Assembly: GCA_023512835.1 (NCBI GenBank)
Contig: JAKCVP010000379.1
Coordinates: forward strand, 62,001 to 126,000
Source of the DNA: Taxillus chinensis
Taxonomy: Eukaryota; Streptophyta; Magnoliopsida; Santalales; Loranthaceae
DNA: 64,000 bases
Direction of reading: 5' to 3'
Made by a program: the position numbers and the translations under genes. The number at the start of each line of letters is the position of its first letter. The stretch's first letter is position 1. Positions 1-12,282 of this stretch are shown here, in pieces. The notes below the pieces were generated by a model. That model saw only the letters and a program-made list of their open reading frames with translations. It ran no database searches and had not been told where the DNA came from.

Positions 1-2859
1 TCTCCAGTGCACGAAACCGATCGTCATCTAGGATACCCCACCGAGGGAGGGTAAGCGCCTCTTATATGAGGCGTCGTATGAAGAGCTAGAGCAATGGAGA
101 TGAGTCCGAGGTCCGAGATATGTCTGTGGGCGCGATGCGTATCTACTCCGAGCTCCGCTCACGTGTCATCCTACATGCCGTGTTCCGGGACACGCCTTTT
201 GTAGACAAGTTTGGCTGCATAATACCTGGCCATCAGTCTGGTCCTCATTCTCACCTAAGCTCGCACGGCGCGATCACCGTTTTGGTCGCAATCTGACGAG
301 AGCCAAGGGCCAACATCTGCACGTCTTCGCAAGCACACGTTCGCAGATCCAAAGACTGCATCCATGCGAAAGCACAAGCCAAGTCATCATCTTGGCGGTC
401 GTGCTGAAAATACCCTGTAATTCACTTGTGTTTCCGATCCCTTAATCTTCAGGCCATTAATCTGTCTGTTTGTGCTCAGCAAATCCCCTTCTATCTATCA
501 ATCACGCCCGCCGGGTCACAGTTATCGCAGACATCTTCGAATCTAGACAAATCAAGCAAGCACACGACGCCGAGCGTATCGTCTTGTAGAGAGCTTTAGA
601 TGACTTGTGCAAAGACAACCGCAGGCCTCTCACTTACTCAGCGGGTACAGATTGGCTTGATGGCATTTTTTGTGAGAATGAATGTTTGCAAATACGCAGT
701 CTGATATCGAACATCACATCAGCTCCTCGGGCAAGGATTTGGTAAGACGGGGGTAAAAGCAATCTTACCTCGATAAGCGCAATTCTGAAGCACCAATCTC
801 TTCTTGACGCAAGTTGCGATCTGATTAGCGTCGCCCGAGCAGGGTGTATGAGGTGTCGTTGCTGGTTCTGACTCCCCTGCTTTGGGGTTGTACCCAATGG
901 GGTTGACAAAGTGTGCGTAAAAGGCAAGACAAAGTGGCGTCGTCCGCGCTAGGATCCTGAACATGGCGTCAAAGCGAATGCGGCTTATGATTGAGGATGG
1001 AAGAAGAGTTGCTCCTTACCCAGCCCTGCCCAAGGATAAGCCGCACCGAGTCTAATATCATGTACTTGATCAGCGACGCCAATCTAAGGGTCCCTCGTCT
1101 TACGAGTCAATCGTCGTTGCACACTACGAGGCATGGACGATGCATACCTGCCTGTGTCCCTTATCGGGTCTAGACACAGCGAATCATGGCATGGTCTCCA
1201 CGCGACAATCGTACGAGTCGTTGTTTCGATTTGTAGTGGGTGAAATACCTAGGGCGTTGGGCATAAGGGCATCGCGCTGCGAAATGGCGAATGGTGGCTC
1301 CAGGAAGAAATGAAGGACACCTACGAGGTATATCACGCCGAGACATGAGCAACCTTCCCATCCACTTTGCTGCCCTCAGAGCTGTTAGACAATTGGCTGT
1401 ATACATAAATATCGATGTCACTACATTTTCATGGGCAGACATGACAGAATTACTCGAGGATGACGAACGGACAGATACCAGCAATGCAGTACAATGCGGG
1501 TCTGCAGGGCCCTCGACTGTGCATGGTTCGCCTGATGATGGTCTTCAAAATGTGTGGACTTGATGTGGCAGACATTTGTCCAGAGGAGCGGTCGTCGTAC
1601 ATGGACAATGCTTCGCGTCCAAGGCGCCTTTGAATGAAGCGATTGTTGGAAAGTATCTCAAAAGACGACGATCAGTCGTCTGTATCGCTGATACAATCGC
1701 AAAGTGTTCTCGGGTGTAGCAATGTACTGTACCGTATTTGACCTCGTGACGGGAATTGTCACAGCAAAGTAATTTGGCTCTTGCAGTCCGGTGTCAAAAT
1801 CCTGCTTGACCCACGTCAACTCACCCGCTGTCCTTGAAGCCAGCCCTTGTCAACATTCATTTGGACCGAATGATATGAAATTTCCACACAAACCTTCGCA
1901 AGTGTCCATAAAACTATCGTTTTTGGAACACGGCCATGAAGGACTTGAGCGTGTAGCTTAACTAGTCAAAGAGGGAGCAAACGGTATTGACCAGCGCCAC
2001 TGGAGCGGCCATTGGGTGATGATTGACTGTATGGATGGATCATCACGCCTCCAGGGATACGACCTGTCAAGCTTCACGGCCTGACCCATGGCGCTTCATA
2101 CACACACCTGGCGGGTCCATTTTGAATAGATTAGGATGCCTCCACTTCCACGCGTTGGGAGAGACATGCAGGAATCACCTCAGCATGCTAGGGCTGACTA
2201 CGAACATGATTCTGTTGTGTAACTTCCGACTGGCTCTTTTGTGCAGGCATTCCCTGCAAGTGCTTGACTTCGTCAGCGGCTTCGGCTGAGAGCTGGAGCA
2301 CCACAGCCTACCTAGAGCGACTCGTTGCCTGAACACTTTTTTGCATGCGAATGGGACCCGGCCGTCATGTTTGCACATTGAGAGAGCGTTTTACTTAGAT
2401 TTTTTGAATTCTGATTCATGTGACTGCCAGAAATCTGGGCAGACAACTTATGTAATTACAGAGAAGGTCCGATGTATGATCATCCATATTAGGCCCCAAA
2501 CATATATGGCGGTAATGGAGAGACTGTGTGTTGTGCCTTCACAGGGACCGAGTCATACCCCCTACACAGCAAACACGTGCGAGTGTCTGACATGAGTTCC
2601 AAGGCACAAGGCCAAAAAAAAAAACAACGCCGAGCAAATGTACAGGTCGCAGGAAGCAGATGGCTCGATACCGCCCAAACGAAGAGCGTGTCCCTGATCT
2701 CCGAAGACCAACGAAAGTGTTCGATGAAAGCGCCGAACCACAAAGATTCGAGAGTGTGGTGATTAGTCCGCACAGTCTGCAAAGCCAAGATGCAATGGTC
2801 GTTCCAGTGTCTATATTTTTGGTCGTGTCATAAACAAGAGGTGCAGTGTCGTATCATTA
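1..2859. other. Gene-poor 5' stretch, nothing recognised
   Basis: Only short open frames (up to about 100 codons) occur here on both strands, with no recognisable domain, no convincing GT-AG joining and no tRNA-like fold that I could see. The 3' end probably contains the 3' UTR and terminator of the leftward-reading gene that ends at 2860, including an A9 run near 2613. I see nothing else supportable; a poorly conserved multi-exon gene cannot be excluded from sequence alone. Confidence 0.5.
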
Positions 2860-5001
2860 TTACCGGTTCATATCAAGCCGAGGTCGCAGGCTCTCCTTCA
2901 AGTCGTCGACAGTTCCAACAGTATCGACGGGCAGGCGAGATATGCGGTAGGCTCCAGCACGGATGTTGTGCATATGCATAGCATCAATATGTCCAGCGCG
3001 AGAGCTTGCACCGCTGCGGATAGAGCCACTGTCGCTGCCACCTGCATTGTGGTCCTTGAACTTTGGCGGAGGTGCAAAGTCCAGGGCAGTGAATGTGGCC
3101 GACTTGCGGAGCATGTGTGGGCTTGGCATGACAGCAAGGTCATCGAACGGCGAGACTAATGGCGAATGAGCACGCACGCCTGGTTTGTAGGGAACGCTTA
3201 GATTGCCATTGGGAGTGGAAGGTCTCCCCATGACACGATCGCGCATAGATGTGGGAGGCGCAAAGTCCATTGCATCGAATATTCCGGTGTCTTCCTTCAA
3301 CGCGTGGGGGGTTGGCAGAGTCAACAGAGGCATCGGAGGAGGCAGCTTCTTCTTTGGTCTGCCACGAGCACCCATTGGGGGACGGCCGGACGCGGATGAG
3401 TACGCGCGGGCACGACCGCCAGGAACGGTACCGCCACTGGAACGAGTAGCCCCATAAGGAGCTGGAGGACCGCCACGGAACTTTCTGGGAGGGCCCCGAG
3501 GTGGCGGTGTCATGGCACGACGCTGAATGTTATTGTGACCGCCAGCGACGATGAACTGTCCGGTGGCTGGATCGTAGATGGTGGCACCATTAAACTCCTG
3601 TTCGTAGTCGTCCTCATAGTCCCACATAGCATCACCACTGTCTCCATCAGCAAAGTATTCTTTATAGAAAGATCTGATGCGGTGAGCACGTTGTTCTGCA
3701 GTGTCGGTGGGATCATCGGGAGGAAGAGGCCGAACGGATAGACGGTTCCTGTCAAAGTTGACCCCAGCTACACCAAGTCCAGTGGGTTCTTGGTCTTCGA
3801 TGGCAGGCAGTTGTGCATTGTTTCGATCGGGAGCTTGCGCGATGCCGAGGACATCAGCGTATGTTTGGTAATCATCGAGGGGGGATGGCTCTGGCTGAGC
3901 TCTGCTTTGAGAGTCGGTCCGGGGACGCAGGCTTGAACGCTTCGGAGGGGGTGGGGGAATATCTTCTTTGTCCACAGGGTAAGGAAGATTTTCAGGATTC
4001 GCGACTTGCTCCGGCATGCTAAATTCAGATTGGAACGTTGTCGTGGGCAAAGTGTATGCATCTTGGACATCGTGTTGTTTTGATAGCATTGGGTCCTCGG
4101 GGCCAGGAGAGATTGGAGCTCTGTCTGAAAGCGGAGAAGGTAGGGGCTTACGTGCGACCGGAAGTGGTGGTAGAAGAGCGTCATGAGGTGACGAAACAGT
4201 GGACGGTGTTGTCAATGATGCGGAGTCCGGGTTTTGAGCATGGCTAACAAGATGAGAGCTGCTTGTGACGGTCAAGAGAGAGCCGTTGTTGTGAGAATCA
4301 GCATAGGCTGGATTGGGCGAATGGGAACGGGACTTGATCATTTCCACAGGACGATAAGGATCGTCAGGGTCTTTGAGGGAGCGAGACATGGAGTTGAAAG
4401 AACCACGAGACTCTGGCTCTCCGGGGAGGACATATGGACTGCCCATATCGAGAGACATGCCTTTGCTGTGCAGCGCGGCATGGGTCTCGGCGAGCGACAT
4501 TTCCGGCGCCTTTGGACCATTTTTACCCTTCTTGCGGTGGAGCACAGAACGGCGCTGCTCGCCAAGCCCAAAGTCCAGGGAACCGTGCTTGTCGTTGATG
4601 TCTTCCAAACGAAGTTTCTTGACGTTTCTGCGATGTAGAAAGTACAGAACAATGACTGCTGCAGCGATGGGAAGGATGACAGCGCAAGAGATCGCAATGG
4701 TCGCAGTGCTAGGCCCTGACTTGGTACCTGGCTCCTTGGAGGGATCGCATGCATTGCTTGAGGAGCCTGAAGGGTCACAGGACTCGGAAGCGCTGCTCGA
4801 AGATGATGTGCTAGTGCTAGAAGAATCATCTGAGGTCGAGCTGCCGGAGCTGTCCGAGCCGCTAGAGTCGGAGAAAGAATTCGAACCTGGAGGAGAACGG
4901 ACTACAAGATTGTGGCCGGCGTCTTCAAGATGCTGCGCGATGGTGCGCTCTCGATGCAAATGCATATGAGCATAGTGAGGTTGGTCGATTTTGAGGTGCA
5001 T
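2860..5001 (-). CDS. Skg6-type single-pass membrane protein
   Basis: This single-exon frame encodes 713 residues from an ATG in perfect context (CCACC before ATG). Residues 40-90 are very rich in Ser, Asp and Gly, like an O-glycosylated outer stalk. Residues about 98-121 form one hydrophobic helix (AISCAVILPIAAAVIVLYFL) followed by the positive stop-transfer cluster HRRNVKKLR. There is no cleavable signal peptide, so the helix probably acts as signal-anchor with the N-terminus outside. Just inside lies EDINDKHGSLDFGLG, a motif I associate with conserved fungal proteins carrying a Skg6/Axl2-type membrane segment. The long cytoplasmic tail is disordered and rich in Pro, Ser and Arg, with proline runs such as PPPPP that could bind SH3 or WW domains. 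A role in cell polarity or wall signalling is inferred only from that similarity. Confidence 0.8.
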   Translation of the reverse strand: MHLKIDQPHYAHMHLHRERTIAQHLEDAGHNLVVRSPPGSNSFSDSSGSDSSGSSTSDDSSSTSTSSSSSASESCDPSGSSSNACDPSKEPGTKSGPSTATIAISCAVILPIAAAVIVLYFLHRRNVKKLRLEDINDKHGSLDFGLGEQRRSVLHRKKGKNGPKAPEMSLAETHAALHSKGMSLDMGSPYVLPGEPESRGSFNSMSRSLKDPDDPYRPVEMIKSRSHSPNPAYADSHNNGSLLTVTSSSHLVSHAQNPDSASLTTPSTVSSPHDALLPPLPVARKPLPSPLSDRAPISPGPEDPMLSKQHDVQDAYTLPTTTFQSEFSMPEQVANPENLPYPVDKEDIPPPPPKRSSLRPRTDSQSRAQPEPSPLDDYQTYADVLGIAQAPDRNNAQLPAIEDQEPTGLGVAGVNFDRNRLSVRPLPPDDPTDTAEQRAHRIRSFYKEYFADGDSGDAMWDYEDDYEQEFNGATIYDPATGQFIVAGGHNNIQRRAMTPPPRGPPRKFRGGPPAPYGATRSSGGTVPGGRARAYSSASGRPPMGARGRPKKKLPPPMPLLTLPTPHALKEDTGIFDAMDFAPPTSMRDRVMGRPSTPNGNLSVPYKPGVRAHSPLVSPFDDLAVMPSPHMLRKSATFTALDFAPPPKFKDHNAGGSDSGSIRSGASSRAGHIDAMHMHNIRAGAYRISRLPVDTVGTVDDLKESLRPRLDMNR

Positions 5002-6251
5002 GGTGGGCGAGGGGGCCGCCTAGTAGGCAGCGGATAAGAGAGGTGGAGCTGCGAAGTGGTCTTGTTGGTGGTTCTTTGTTCTTAAAACTCGGAGGTACAT
5101 TCGTCTCTGAGTGCGACTGGTGAGGCCAAGCGGTAAGGGCGGATGGCTTCAAAAAGGGCTTGGAAAAGAAGTCGAAGTGCTAAAGAAGTCGCGGTCGGCA
5201 GGATTGAACGAGAGATGGACCAGCCCTTCAAAGGAGTCGAGGGGCGGTAGAGAGAGGGAGAGAGAGCGGCAGAGCCGGCCAGCGACGAAAATGAACGACT
5301 GCAAATGTTAGGACATTAGGTAGGTGAGAAGAGAGTGAATCGAGAAGGGACAGTGAGGCGTGAGCGAGACCAAGACCAAGACGAGGGCCGAGTGAGTGGG
5401 AGAGGGAAGTGAGAGGCAGACACGCGGGAGAGAAGCAACGACGGCGCTATTCTAGGACGGCTTCCCCTGAGAGCCTCGATGCGACACCCTGGCCCTGCGG
5501 CTGCCGCACCCTGACCGCCCTCGATCTGACCGATTCAGGCGTCGCTTGCCTGCTTCCTGGCACGGCGCGCTATGACCGTCCAGCTGCTGAATGGCAATCT
5601 TTCTCTCCGACGGCCCAGACATTCCTATGCCTTGAGATTTGTTTACTAGGCGGCCAAATTTCCCTGCTTTCTCACTATCTTGGGGCCAACGGGGCAGCAT
5701 CTCTTTGCTCTTCCTATACATTCAATACGAAAGTGTACGAAATATGCCATTCAGTGGCAGCCTCGTGCTGCAGGGCCATAGGGCCTCTTCCAAGAGAAGG
5801 GGGGGCCGTGCTGTCCGTCGCTATCTGCAACGCGCTCCCAATGGCCCGAAGCAGTAGCGAACGCCATCGCGCATCAACGGTTGTGCCTATCGATTTTCTT
5901 AGCGTCAGGAACACGCCGCACTTTGCTCTGCGCGTCAACGAAGGACACTTGCTCATCTCCGTGAAACGGATCCGTGGCATCCCCATCACCGTGGGTTCGC
6001 GGTCTCTCTGCGTGGGCCTTCGACCGTCGTGACAAGCAGAGGCCCACTTTCCCAAAGCTTGAAGCCTCGCCTTGGGCATCCAGGTCAATGTCTTGCCAAA
6101 ATCTACCAGGCGCATGTCGACTACCCCCTATCCATGATCGATGGCTCCCCGAGTCAATTGCCCCGAGTCCACTACCCCAGTCCGCAGCGCTGTTGCACTC
6201 GGCATAGCCCCGTACTCCCACGGCACTTGACCAGGATCGAGAGTCCAGGTG
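5002..6251. other. Upstream region of the Skg6-type gene, no gene seen
   Basis: This is a GC-rich spacer between two leftward genes. It contains a purine tract around 5240-5280 (GA-rich here, so CT-rich on the strand of the downstream gene), as is common in promoters and 5' leaders of filamentous fungi. A plus-strand frame at 5409-6032 is long but starts without strong context, shows no domain and has a composition like random GC-rich DNA, so I do not call it. Confidence 0.5.
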
Positions 6252-7145
6252 TCAGATTGTTGTTCGATGCAGGTGGGTCCTGCTCCCAAAGATGAGCTTG
6301 AACGCATCCTTTGCAGACCTTTGTCCAGACGTTACCCGCCGCGATATCCTCTGTCGCTTGCGGCCTGTAGGCTCTTGTTCTGCGAAGCTTGTCCGTTGCT
6401 GCTTATCTTCCCGTACACTGGTCCGCAGGCTTCGAAGCCGGCTCAGCAGCTTACTTTTTCCGCTATCGCCTGCCTGGTGTATTTCGCAATTTGTTTTGAC
6501 GGGTATGTCGACAAATTCTCTCTGGCGCTCGAGGGACAGTAGAAAATTCATCGAGGCTGGCCTGGGTCGGGTTTCCTGCGGGTGGCACTTATCCTTCCGT
6601 TGATGCACGAAGTGCTCCTTTCCGCAGGTCGAATACTCCAACATGCTTTTGCGTCGCTCAGCACGAATAAGCGAATTCGCTTGTACTCGCTCCTGAGGTA
6701 CGCGCAAAGGGCTTGGGCATGGCACTGTGGACGCCTCGACCTCCTCCTCAAACTGATGCTTTTGGAATAAACGTGCAATGGGAAGGTGACTTTCCCGCTC
6801 GACACTTTTTCTGTGGACGTACTGTAGACCCTCTTCGATGACTCTCGCGCCAAGGTCTACCTCCGTTAGGAAGTCGAACAAGGACTCCGCCATGGAGACG
6901 CGAGGGAAAGTGACTTCCGTATCCGGCTGCCCACTGTCGGACGTCTGCAGCCCCAGGCTCGTTTGAACTCCCCATTCGGACGACAATATAGACGTTTCAG
7001 GCTGAACGTTCAGACTGTCTTCACGCGTGGGATCAGCGTGCGATGTCTCGGAAATAGGTAAGCTTGCACCCACTGATGTCTCACCCTGGAGGGAGAATCT
7101 CTTGCGCAGCCTCGACGATGCTCTTCTAAATTCTGTGCGGATCAT
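6252..7145 (-). CDS. Hypothetical basic protein
   Basis: An intact ATG-initiated frame of 297 residues that I do not recognise. It is hydrophilic and basic at both ends, with an Arg-rich N-terminus (RRASSRLRKRFSLQGE) and a C-terminus rich in Arg and Lys (GRKRQRISRRVTSGQRSAK) that resembles a nuclear localisation signal. RKRFSL and similar stretches look like basophilic kinase sites. A middle segment (about residues 85-130) could be helical. There is no signal peptide and no membrane segment. The length without introns and the ATG start argue for a real gene, but I see no family to support it; it could be a lineage-restricted protein or a chance frame. Confidence 0.45.
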   Translation of the reverse strand: MIRTEFRRASSRLRKRFSLQGETSVGASLPISETSHADPTREDSLNVQPETSILSSEWGVQTSLGLQTSDSGQPDTEVTFPRVSMAESLFDFLTEVDLGARVIEEGLQYVHRKSVERESHLPIARLFQKHQFEEEVEASTVPCPSPLRVPQERVQANSLIRAERRKSMLEYSTCGKEHFVHQRKDKCHPQETRPRPASMNFLLSLERQREFVDIPVKTNCEIHQAGDSGKSKLLSRLRSLRTSVREDKQQRTSFAEQEPTGRKRQRISRRVTSGQRSAKDAFKLIFGSRTHLHRTTI

Positions 7146-8743
7146 GTTTTGGCAAATGGACTACTACATCATGAGAAGGCCAGCTCTCGCAGACCAGAAG
7201 TCTTGGTCATCTACAACAACAATTGTTGTCTGCTGCCCAAGCAACGACCCAGTTGAATCTGAAGAGCATTGTTGGGATCATTCAAGGAGCTCATTGTCCG
7301 CAGTGGCGCACGTCGTACATTTTACCTGCGCATTACCACAACATGATGGCGCTGGATGTATGCTATTGAGGACACCCTAGGGGTTCCATCTCGCAATACA
7401 CTTTGTCGGACGCAGCGCCATCACACTGGTACCACGACGTTGCAAATGACTTGGCTAAGCTACCTTTCTTTGCTTGCCCGTGTGCTTTGATGCAGACGAG
7501 CAGATTTCATGTTGCTGCTCTTCCAACACATGTGATTCCAGGCTCTGCCAATACGCATAGCTGACGAGAGTGGACGGACTGATCCAGCCTAGTCAAACGG
7601 TCGTTATCCTCAATCAAGCGTTCCTTGTAATGGGAGGAGCCACTGTTCCAGAGCGTAATTTTGTGCATAGACTCGTCACAACACATCTTCTTTGCATGCT
7701 GATAATCACCATGGGGATGTTCCTGGTAAGTGTAAACATGGAAATGGCTTCGTGATGCATTCCGTCTCCGTACCGTCACACTTCCTGAAAGTCGAAGGGA
7801 GGCGCAAGCAGCATGGCTTTCCGTAGCTATGAACGGGCTGGACTTGTAGTCTGCAACATCACCTCCACTGACAGTATCTTGTTCTCTGTCTTCGCTTTGA
7901 TGGACAGTGAGCACTGCTATCAAACCCGAGGCTGTATTGCTCCGTCACATCTACCTAGTGAATGGACCCTGGCCACCCACTGACTAACCCTGTCCTCGCC
8001 AACAACCTCTCCACTCCCACAACCTATAGGCCCATTTTCGACATCATGCTGCGTCACAATGCCGCCTGAGTCCCGACGAGCTGATATTCTAGATCGCCCG
8101 CATCGACTCTGGGCTAGGCGATGAGCGAAGGCTGCATAGAGACCAGGATCCCCACGATGCGAACATGAAATACCGGTAATTAGACGCTACACCATCTGTC
8201 GCCTAGCATTCGAGAGACAAGGATTGAGCTTTACCATGTACGAATTACCATCCGGAGAGGCTTCTACGCTCGCCTCATATCGATCGAGCGCCGTTGAGTT
8301 TATCGTCTCTCGAATTAGCCAATATATCTTATGATGCCGTCGTTCATGCAGAGATAGCCTCGAAAGCTGGTGTTTGTCTGTAGCGAGGCACGCGAGGTTT
8401 GCTCATGTGGAGTCTACCTAGTAACAATCGCAAGACGAGATCAGTGCCTGATCGGGCTGACAATCGTCCGTGTGACTGGTTCAGTATAAGCAGAATCAGA
8501 GGAATACACATTCAATACTTGACATTGCCGAATACAGCCTCGAGATCCAAATCAACAAGGTGCGAGTCGCTAGGAGAGCCACACGGTCCTCTCAAGCATC
8601 CGTCGCGGAGGTCCTGCACAGTCTACAGCGGACACCTAGCACCAAGTGTCTATGTTTCATTACAATGCCCGTACATATGTGAAGAGTAGCGAGTAAGTGC
8701 CAGCCCATCGCTCATCTGCCATGTCTATGACCCGCCTCTCTTA
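7146..8743. other. Intergenic, nothing recognised
   Basis: Only short frames are present, the longest 138 codons, none with a domain or a convincing start. The right end holds the downstream region of the FAM210-type gene. Nothing else could be supported. Confidence 0.5.
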
Positions 8744-9641
8744 CTATACACCCTTTGGCTTCGCTTTGCCAATCTTCCAACCCCAGCCTCTCAGCGTACG
8801 CACGACGCGAGGTAGAATGGCCGCGGTCAACGGCACTCGTATGAATATAAACGACTTGTGAATAGCGTAGGCGAGTACAAGCTGTGTCCAGAGTGCTACA
8901 GCAAGGCTCGAGTCAGCTGTGTGTCCCACAAAAGCCAGAAAGTGAGTAGGACGAGAGAACCCAAGAAAGGGAAAACTGCAGAAAAGCAAGGAAAGAAAGA
9001 GAGAAGAATGAAAAGGAAGAGAAGGACTCACAAGCATCACCCCCATCGACCTTCTCCTGCGCCTCCTCCACGCCCCAGCCAACAGCCTTCTTCTCCTCCA
9101 CCACCTCCTCCACACTCTTTCCCTCCCTACTTATCTGCCCCTCCGTCTCAATTCCCACAGCCCCCTTGACCGGATCAAGAAGGTACTTTTTAAACGTGCC
9201 GACGACAGCATGCTCAATCGCAGCGATCCGATCCGTCCCCGCAAGTCGCACAGCGAGGAAACAAAACGGAAAGTCGAGCGCGGATAGAGCCATGTACACG
9301 CCAAACGCCGTCCAGCCGTACTCCTTGGACAACTGCTTCAAGCGCTGCGAGAGGCTCTGCGCGGGCTTGTGCGGAGGAGAGTTGAGATGAGGTGTTGGGT
9401 CGGGATTCGGGCGAGGGGGTTGCGTGGAATTATGTCTGATGCTGCGGTGCCGTAGCTGGGCTTGGGTTTGGTGCTGTGCGCGATATCGCGGGATGCGAGC
9501 TGGTGTGTGCAGTGCTCTTGGGCGGAGGAGTGATTGGCGCGACGGCTGCCGCGCATCTTTGTACAGGAAGTGGAAGAGGTCGGTGGTGAAGGATGCTGGG
9601 CGCATGGGGGTGCTTGCGCCGCGAAGTCTGGCAAGGGACAT
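8744..9641 (-). CDS. Mitochondrial FAM210/DUF1279 membrane protein
   Basis: Two exons, 9032-9641 and 8744-8916, joined over a 115-nt intron (GTGAGT donor, CACAG acceptor) give 260 residues. The first about 75 residues are rich in Arg, Ser and Ala and nearly free of acids, a typical mitochondrial presequence. The DUF1279 core starts near LSQRLKQLSKEYGWTAFGVY, with a hydrophobic helix after it, and continues after the intron with LWTQLVLAYAIHKS and IFIRVPLTAAILPRVVRTLR, ending in a basic tail. The intron falls inside the domain and the join restores it, which supports the model. The first ATG in frame is at 9641; an upstream extension would need a TTG. FAM210 proteins are mitochondrial membrane proteins linked to mitochondrial translation in animals; the fungal role is not clear from sequence. 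Confidence 0.88.
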
Positions 9642-9951
9642 GCTGGGTGTCGTGGCAGCTGTAGCCGCAGTGATGAATCTATACAAATCGCGAGTCTCTT
9701 AACTGTCACCTGCAGCAAGAAAAAGATGCAAGACAAGTGGGGAAAAATCTAGACAGAAGGCCCTCTTTGTGGCTGCAATGCACGGGGGCCTTGACGAACA
9801 ACCAGCAACTTTTGTCTTCGGGGTTAAGCTCCGTGACTCCATCTGAAGCCGACCTGCCCTGTCCTGACACGTGCGCGGAGCGAAAGTTGCTCGGAGTTCC
9901 GGCGCTACAGATTCCCCGTTGTCGATAATCTTTTTCGAACATTTCGCGAAG
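9642..9951. promoter_or_regulatory. Divergent promoter, FAM210-type gene and MPP10
   Basis: The 310 bp between the two start codons must hold both promoters, because the genes are transcribed away from each other. I see no clear TATA element. A CACGTG palindrome around 9868 (in the context acACGTGcg) is a possible basic-helix-loop-helix site. No other site stands out. Confidence 0.4.
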
Positions 9952-10919
9952 ATGGATCAACATCGCACCTGTGACCTACCTAGCTCAAGGCAACCCACTG
10001 CCGGGCCTGAACCTCGACTGAGTTTGCATGTAATTGACAAACCTAGGACAAGCTCTTCGACAACTAAATCTGCTTCTCCCACAGTCACGGGTAGGAGAAA
10101 AAGGCACATCATGGACCTCCTCCAAATTCTCAGCAATGCACCGCATGAAATCCTCAAGCCGTCACCCGCTCACAGCGCAGCTGCGCTACAGCTCGCGAAG
10201 CAGTATCTTGACCGCCTAGCCACAGATATATCCGAAACGCAACAAGCTCGACAGAATGAGCTGCGCAAATCGAGGAAGCGCAAGCGGAGGCGCGATGACG
10301 ACGACTCCGATGATGAAGAGGAGCAGCTTCGCATGAAGCAGATTTACACCACTGGATTTGGTATGGATCAAATTGTGCAGCAGGCGCGCAAGATTATTAC
10401 CGCAGGGGTGGACGAGGTGGACAGAGATGTGAAAAAGATTGAGGCCATGATTGAGGAGGAAGAGGCGAGCTTAGGAGAAGAGGGCGTCGATTGGGAATAT
10501 GATGGCGATGACATCCCAAGAGAAGATGTCACAGACGACGAAGAGGCAGAGGAGGACGATGACGAAGACATGGACGATATCGATGGTGAGGAGGAAGATC
10601 TCGAAGACGAAGGCAGCTCGCCTGATCTCGGTGACGAGACACCCATCAGCGACATGGATGAGGATGATGACGATGACGATGCAAGCAGTGCGACCGCAAG
10701 GGACGGAGAAGAATATGTCAAAGATCCAAATGGGCTTAACGATGGTTTCTTCTCCATTGACGATTTCAATAAACAGTCCCAGTTCCTCGAGCAGCGGGAC
10801 TTCAATGGTCAGGACGATGGCGCTGCAAGCGACGAAGAGGACGTGGACTGGACCATTGATCCTCTCTCTGCTGCAGCACATGCTCGGAATGGTCGAAACA
10901 AGTCGCGACGCGGAGGTGA

Positions 10920-10952
<33 letters not shown>

Positions 10953-12282
10953 TGAAGACGATGGACCAACCTTTGGCAACGTCGATCTGAATGCTCCCTG
11001 GTCGGACGACGAAGATGCAGACGAGGAAATGAACGGTGCAGATGCAGACGATATGATGGGCATGGGCGGTGACTTTAGCAACACAAACGAAATCAACTAC
11101 GCCGACTTCTTCGCTCCGCCAAAAGCCGCACCGTCCAACAAGCCAAAGCGAAAAGCCAAATCAAGCACACGGAAAGCCAAGCTGGACGAAGACGATGCAA
11201 GTGATGCGGATTTTGCTCAGGAGACTGTCCGAGCCATGTCCAATGTCCATCGCGATCTCTTCTCCGACGACGAAGATTTGGGAGGGTCTGACGACGAAGA
11301 ATTCAACCCAGATGATCCCCGCAATCGCAACCTCTCCTCTCATGAGCGCCGCCAGCTTGCCCTCAGAGCGGAGATTCGCCGCCTCGAGGCAGAGAATCTG
11401 GAGTCGAAGCCCTGGGCCCTGACCGGCGAATCCGTTGCTCCTGCCCGTCCAGAGAACGGCCTCCTCGAAGAAGACCTTGACTTTGAGCGCGCCGGCAAGC
11501 CTGTCCACATTGTCACAGCAGCCGTCAATGAATCCATTGAAGAGCTCATCAAGCGCCGCATCTTAAGCAAAGAGTTTGATGAAGTTCGTCGAAGAAGGCC
11601 CGAAGATGTGGTCGCCGCACCTCAGAGACGCGGCAAATTCGAGCTCAGCGACGAGAAAAGCAAAAAGGGACTTGCGGAAGAGTACGAAGAGGACTACTTG
11701 CGCAAAAATGATCCAAACTACGTTGACACGCGCTCGGAGGAGCTCAAGAAGAGGCACAAGGTTATTGAGACACAGTGGGCCGATGTTTCTGCGCAGCTGG
11801 ACGCTCTAAGCAACTGGCACTACAAGCCCCGGCCCGCACAGGCGTCGCTTGACATTCGCGTTGATGCACCTACAATCGCCATGGAAGATGCTCGACCAAA
11901 CGCTGGAGTAGATGTTGCTGGCCCGAGCGCATTGGCACCACAGGAGGTCTACCGTGTTGGCGAGGAGGGCAAGCGAACAGGCGAGGTAGTCAGCAAGGGC
12001 GGTGCCGTCGCTGCACGAGAAGAAGAAACGAAGGAGCAGCGCACGAGGAGGCGAAGGAGAATGAAGGAGCGCGCGAAGAAGGCGGGCTTGAACAAGCCGC
12101 TCGAGGCAAAGGTGCCAGAGGGTGCTGAGCCTAAGCGGGAGAAGAAGTCTGATGTGGTGAAGCAGTTGAAGAAGGGCGGTGTCAAGGTGATTGGCAAGAA
12201 GGGAGAATTGGCCGACGTGGACGGCAAATCAGTCAAGGAGCGAGCTGAGGTGCGCAGAGCAGGAGGCGATCTGAAGCTGTAG
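9952..12282 (+). CDS. MPP10: U3 small nucleolar ribonucleoprotein Mpp10
   Basis: A 776-residue protein if the first ATG in frame is used; another ATG at about 10111 (MDLLQILSNAPHEIL) is a credible alternative, giving about 720 residues. Mpp10 is a scaffold of the U3 snoRNP in the small-subunit processome and binds Imp3 and Imp4 in the nucleolus. The sequence shows the family layout: a short helical N-terminus, a motif around QIYTTGFGMDQIVQQARK, several long Asp/Glu tracts (about residues 180-370), then the conserved core with KPWALTGESVAPARPENGLL, a segment EELIKRRILSKEFDEV, and a Lys-rich C-terminus. The acidic tracts are encoded by GAC/GAG triplet runs near 10918-10950, a site prone to length change. 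RRN3, at 38.9 kb, acts in the same ribosome-production programme. Confidence 0.95.

Noticed and set aside
5409..6032. 207-codon plus-strand frame upstream of the Skg6-type gene
   Set aside because: Weak start, no domain, composition of random GC-rich DNA, and it overlaps several equally long frames on both strands.
9642..9686. Extension of the FAM210-type protein to 9686
   Set aside because: TTG start; the ATG at 9641 already gives a good presequence.
9871..9951. Upstream extension of MPP10 to 9871
   Set aside because: It would need a GTG start codon; the first ATG in frame is at 9952.
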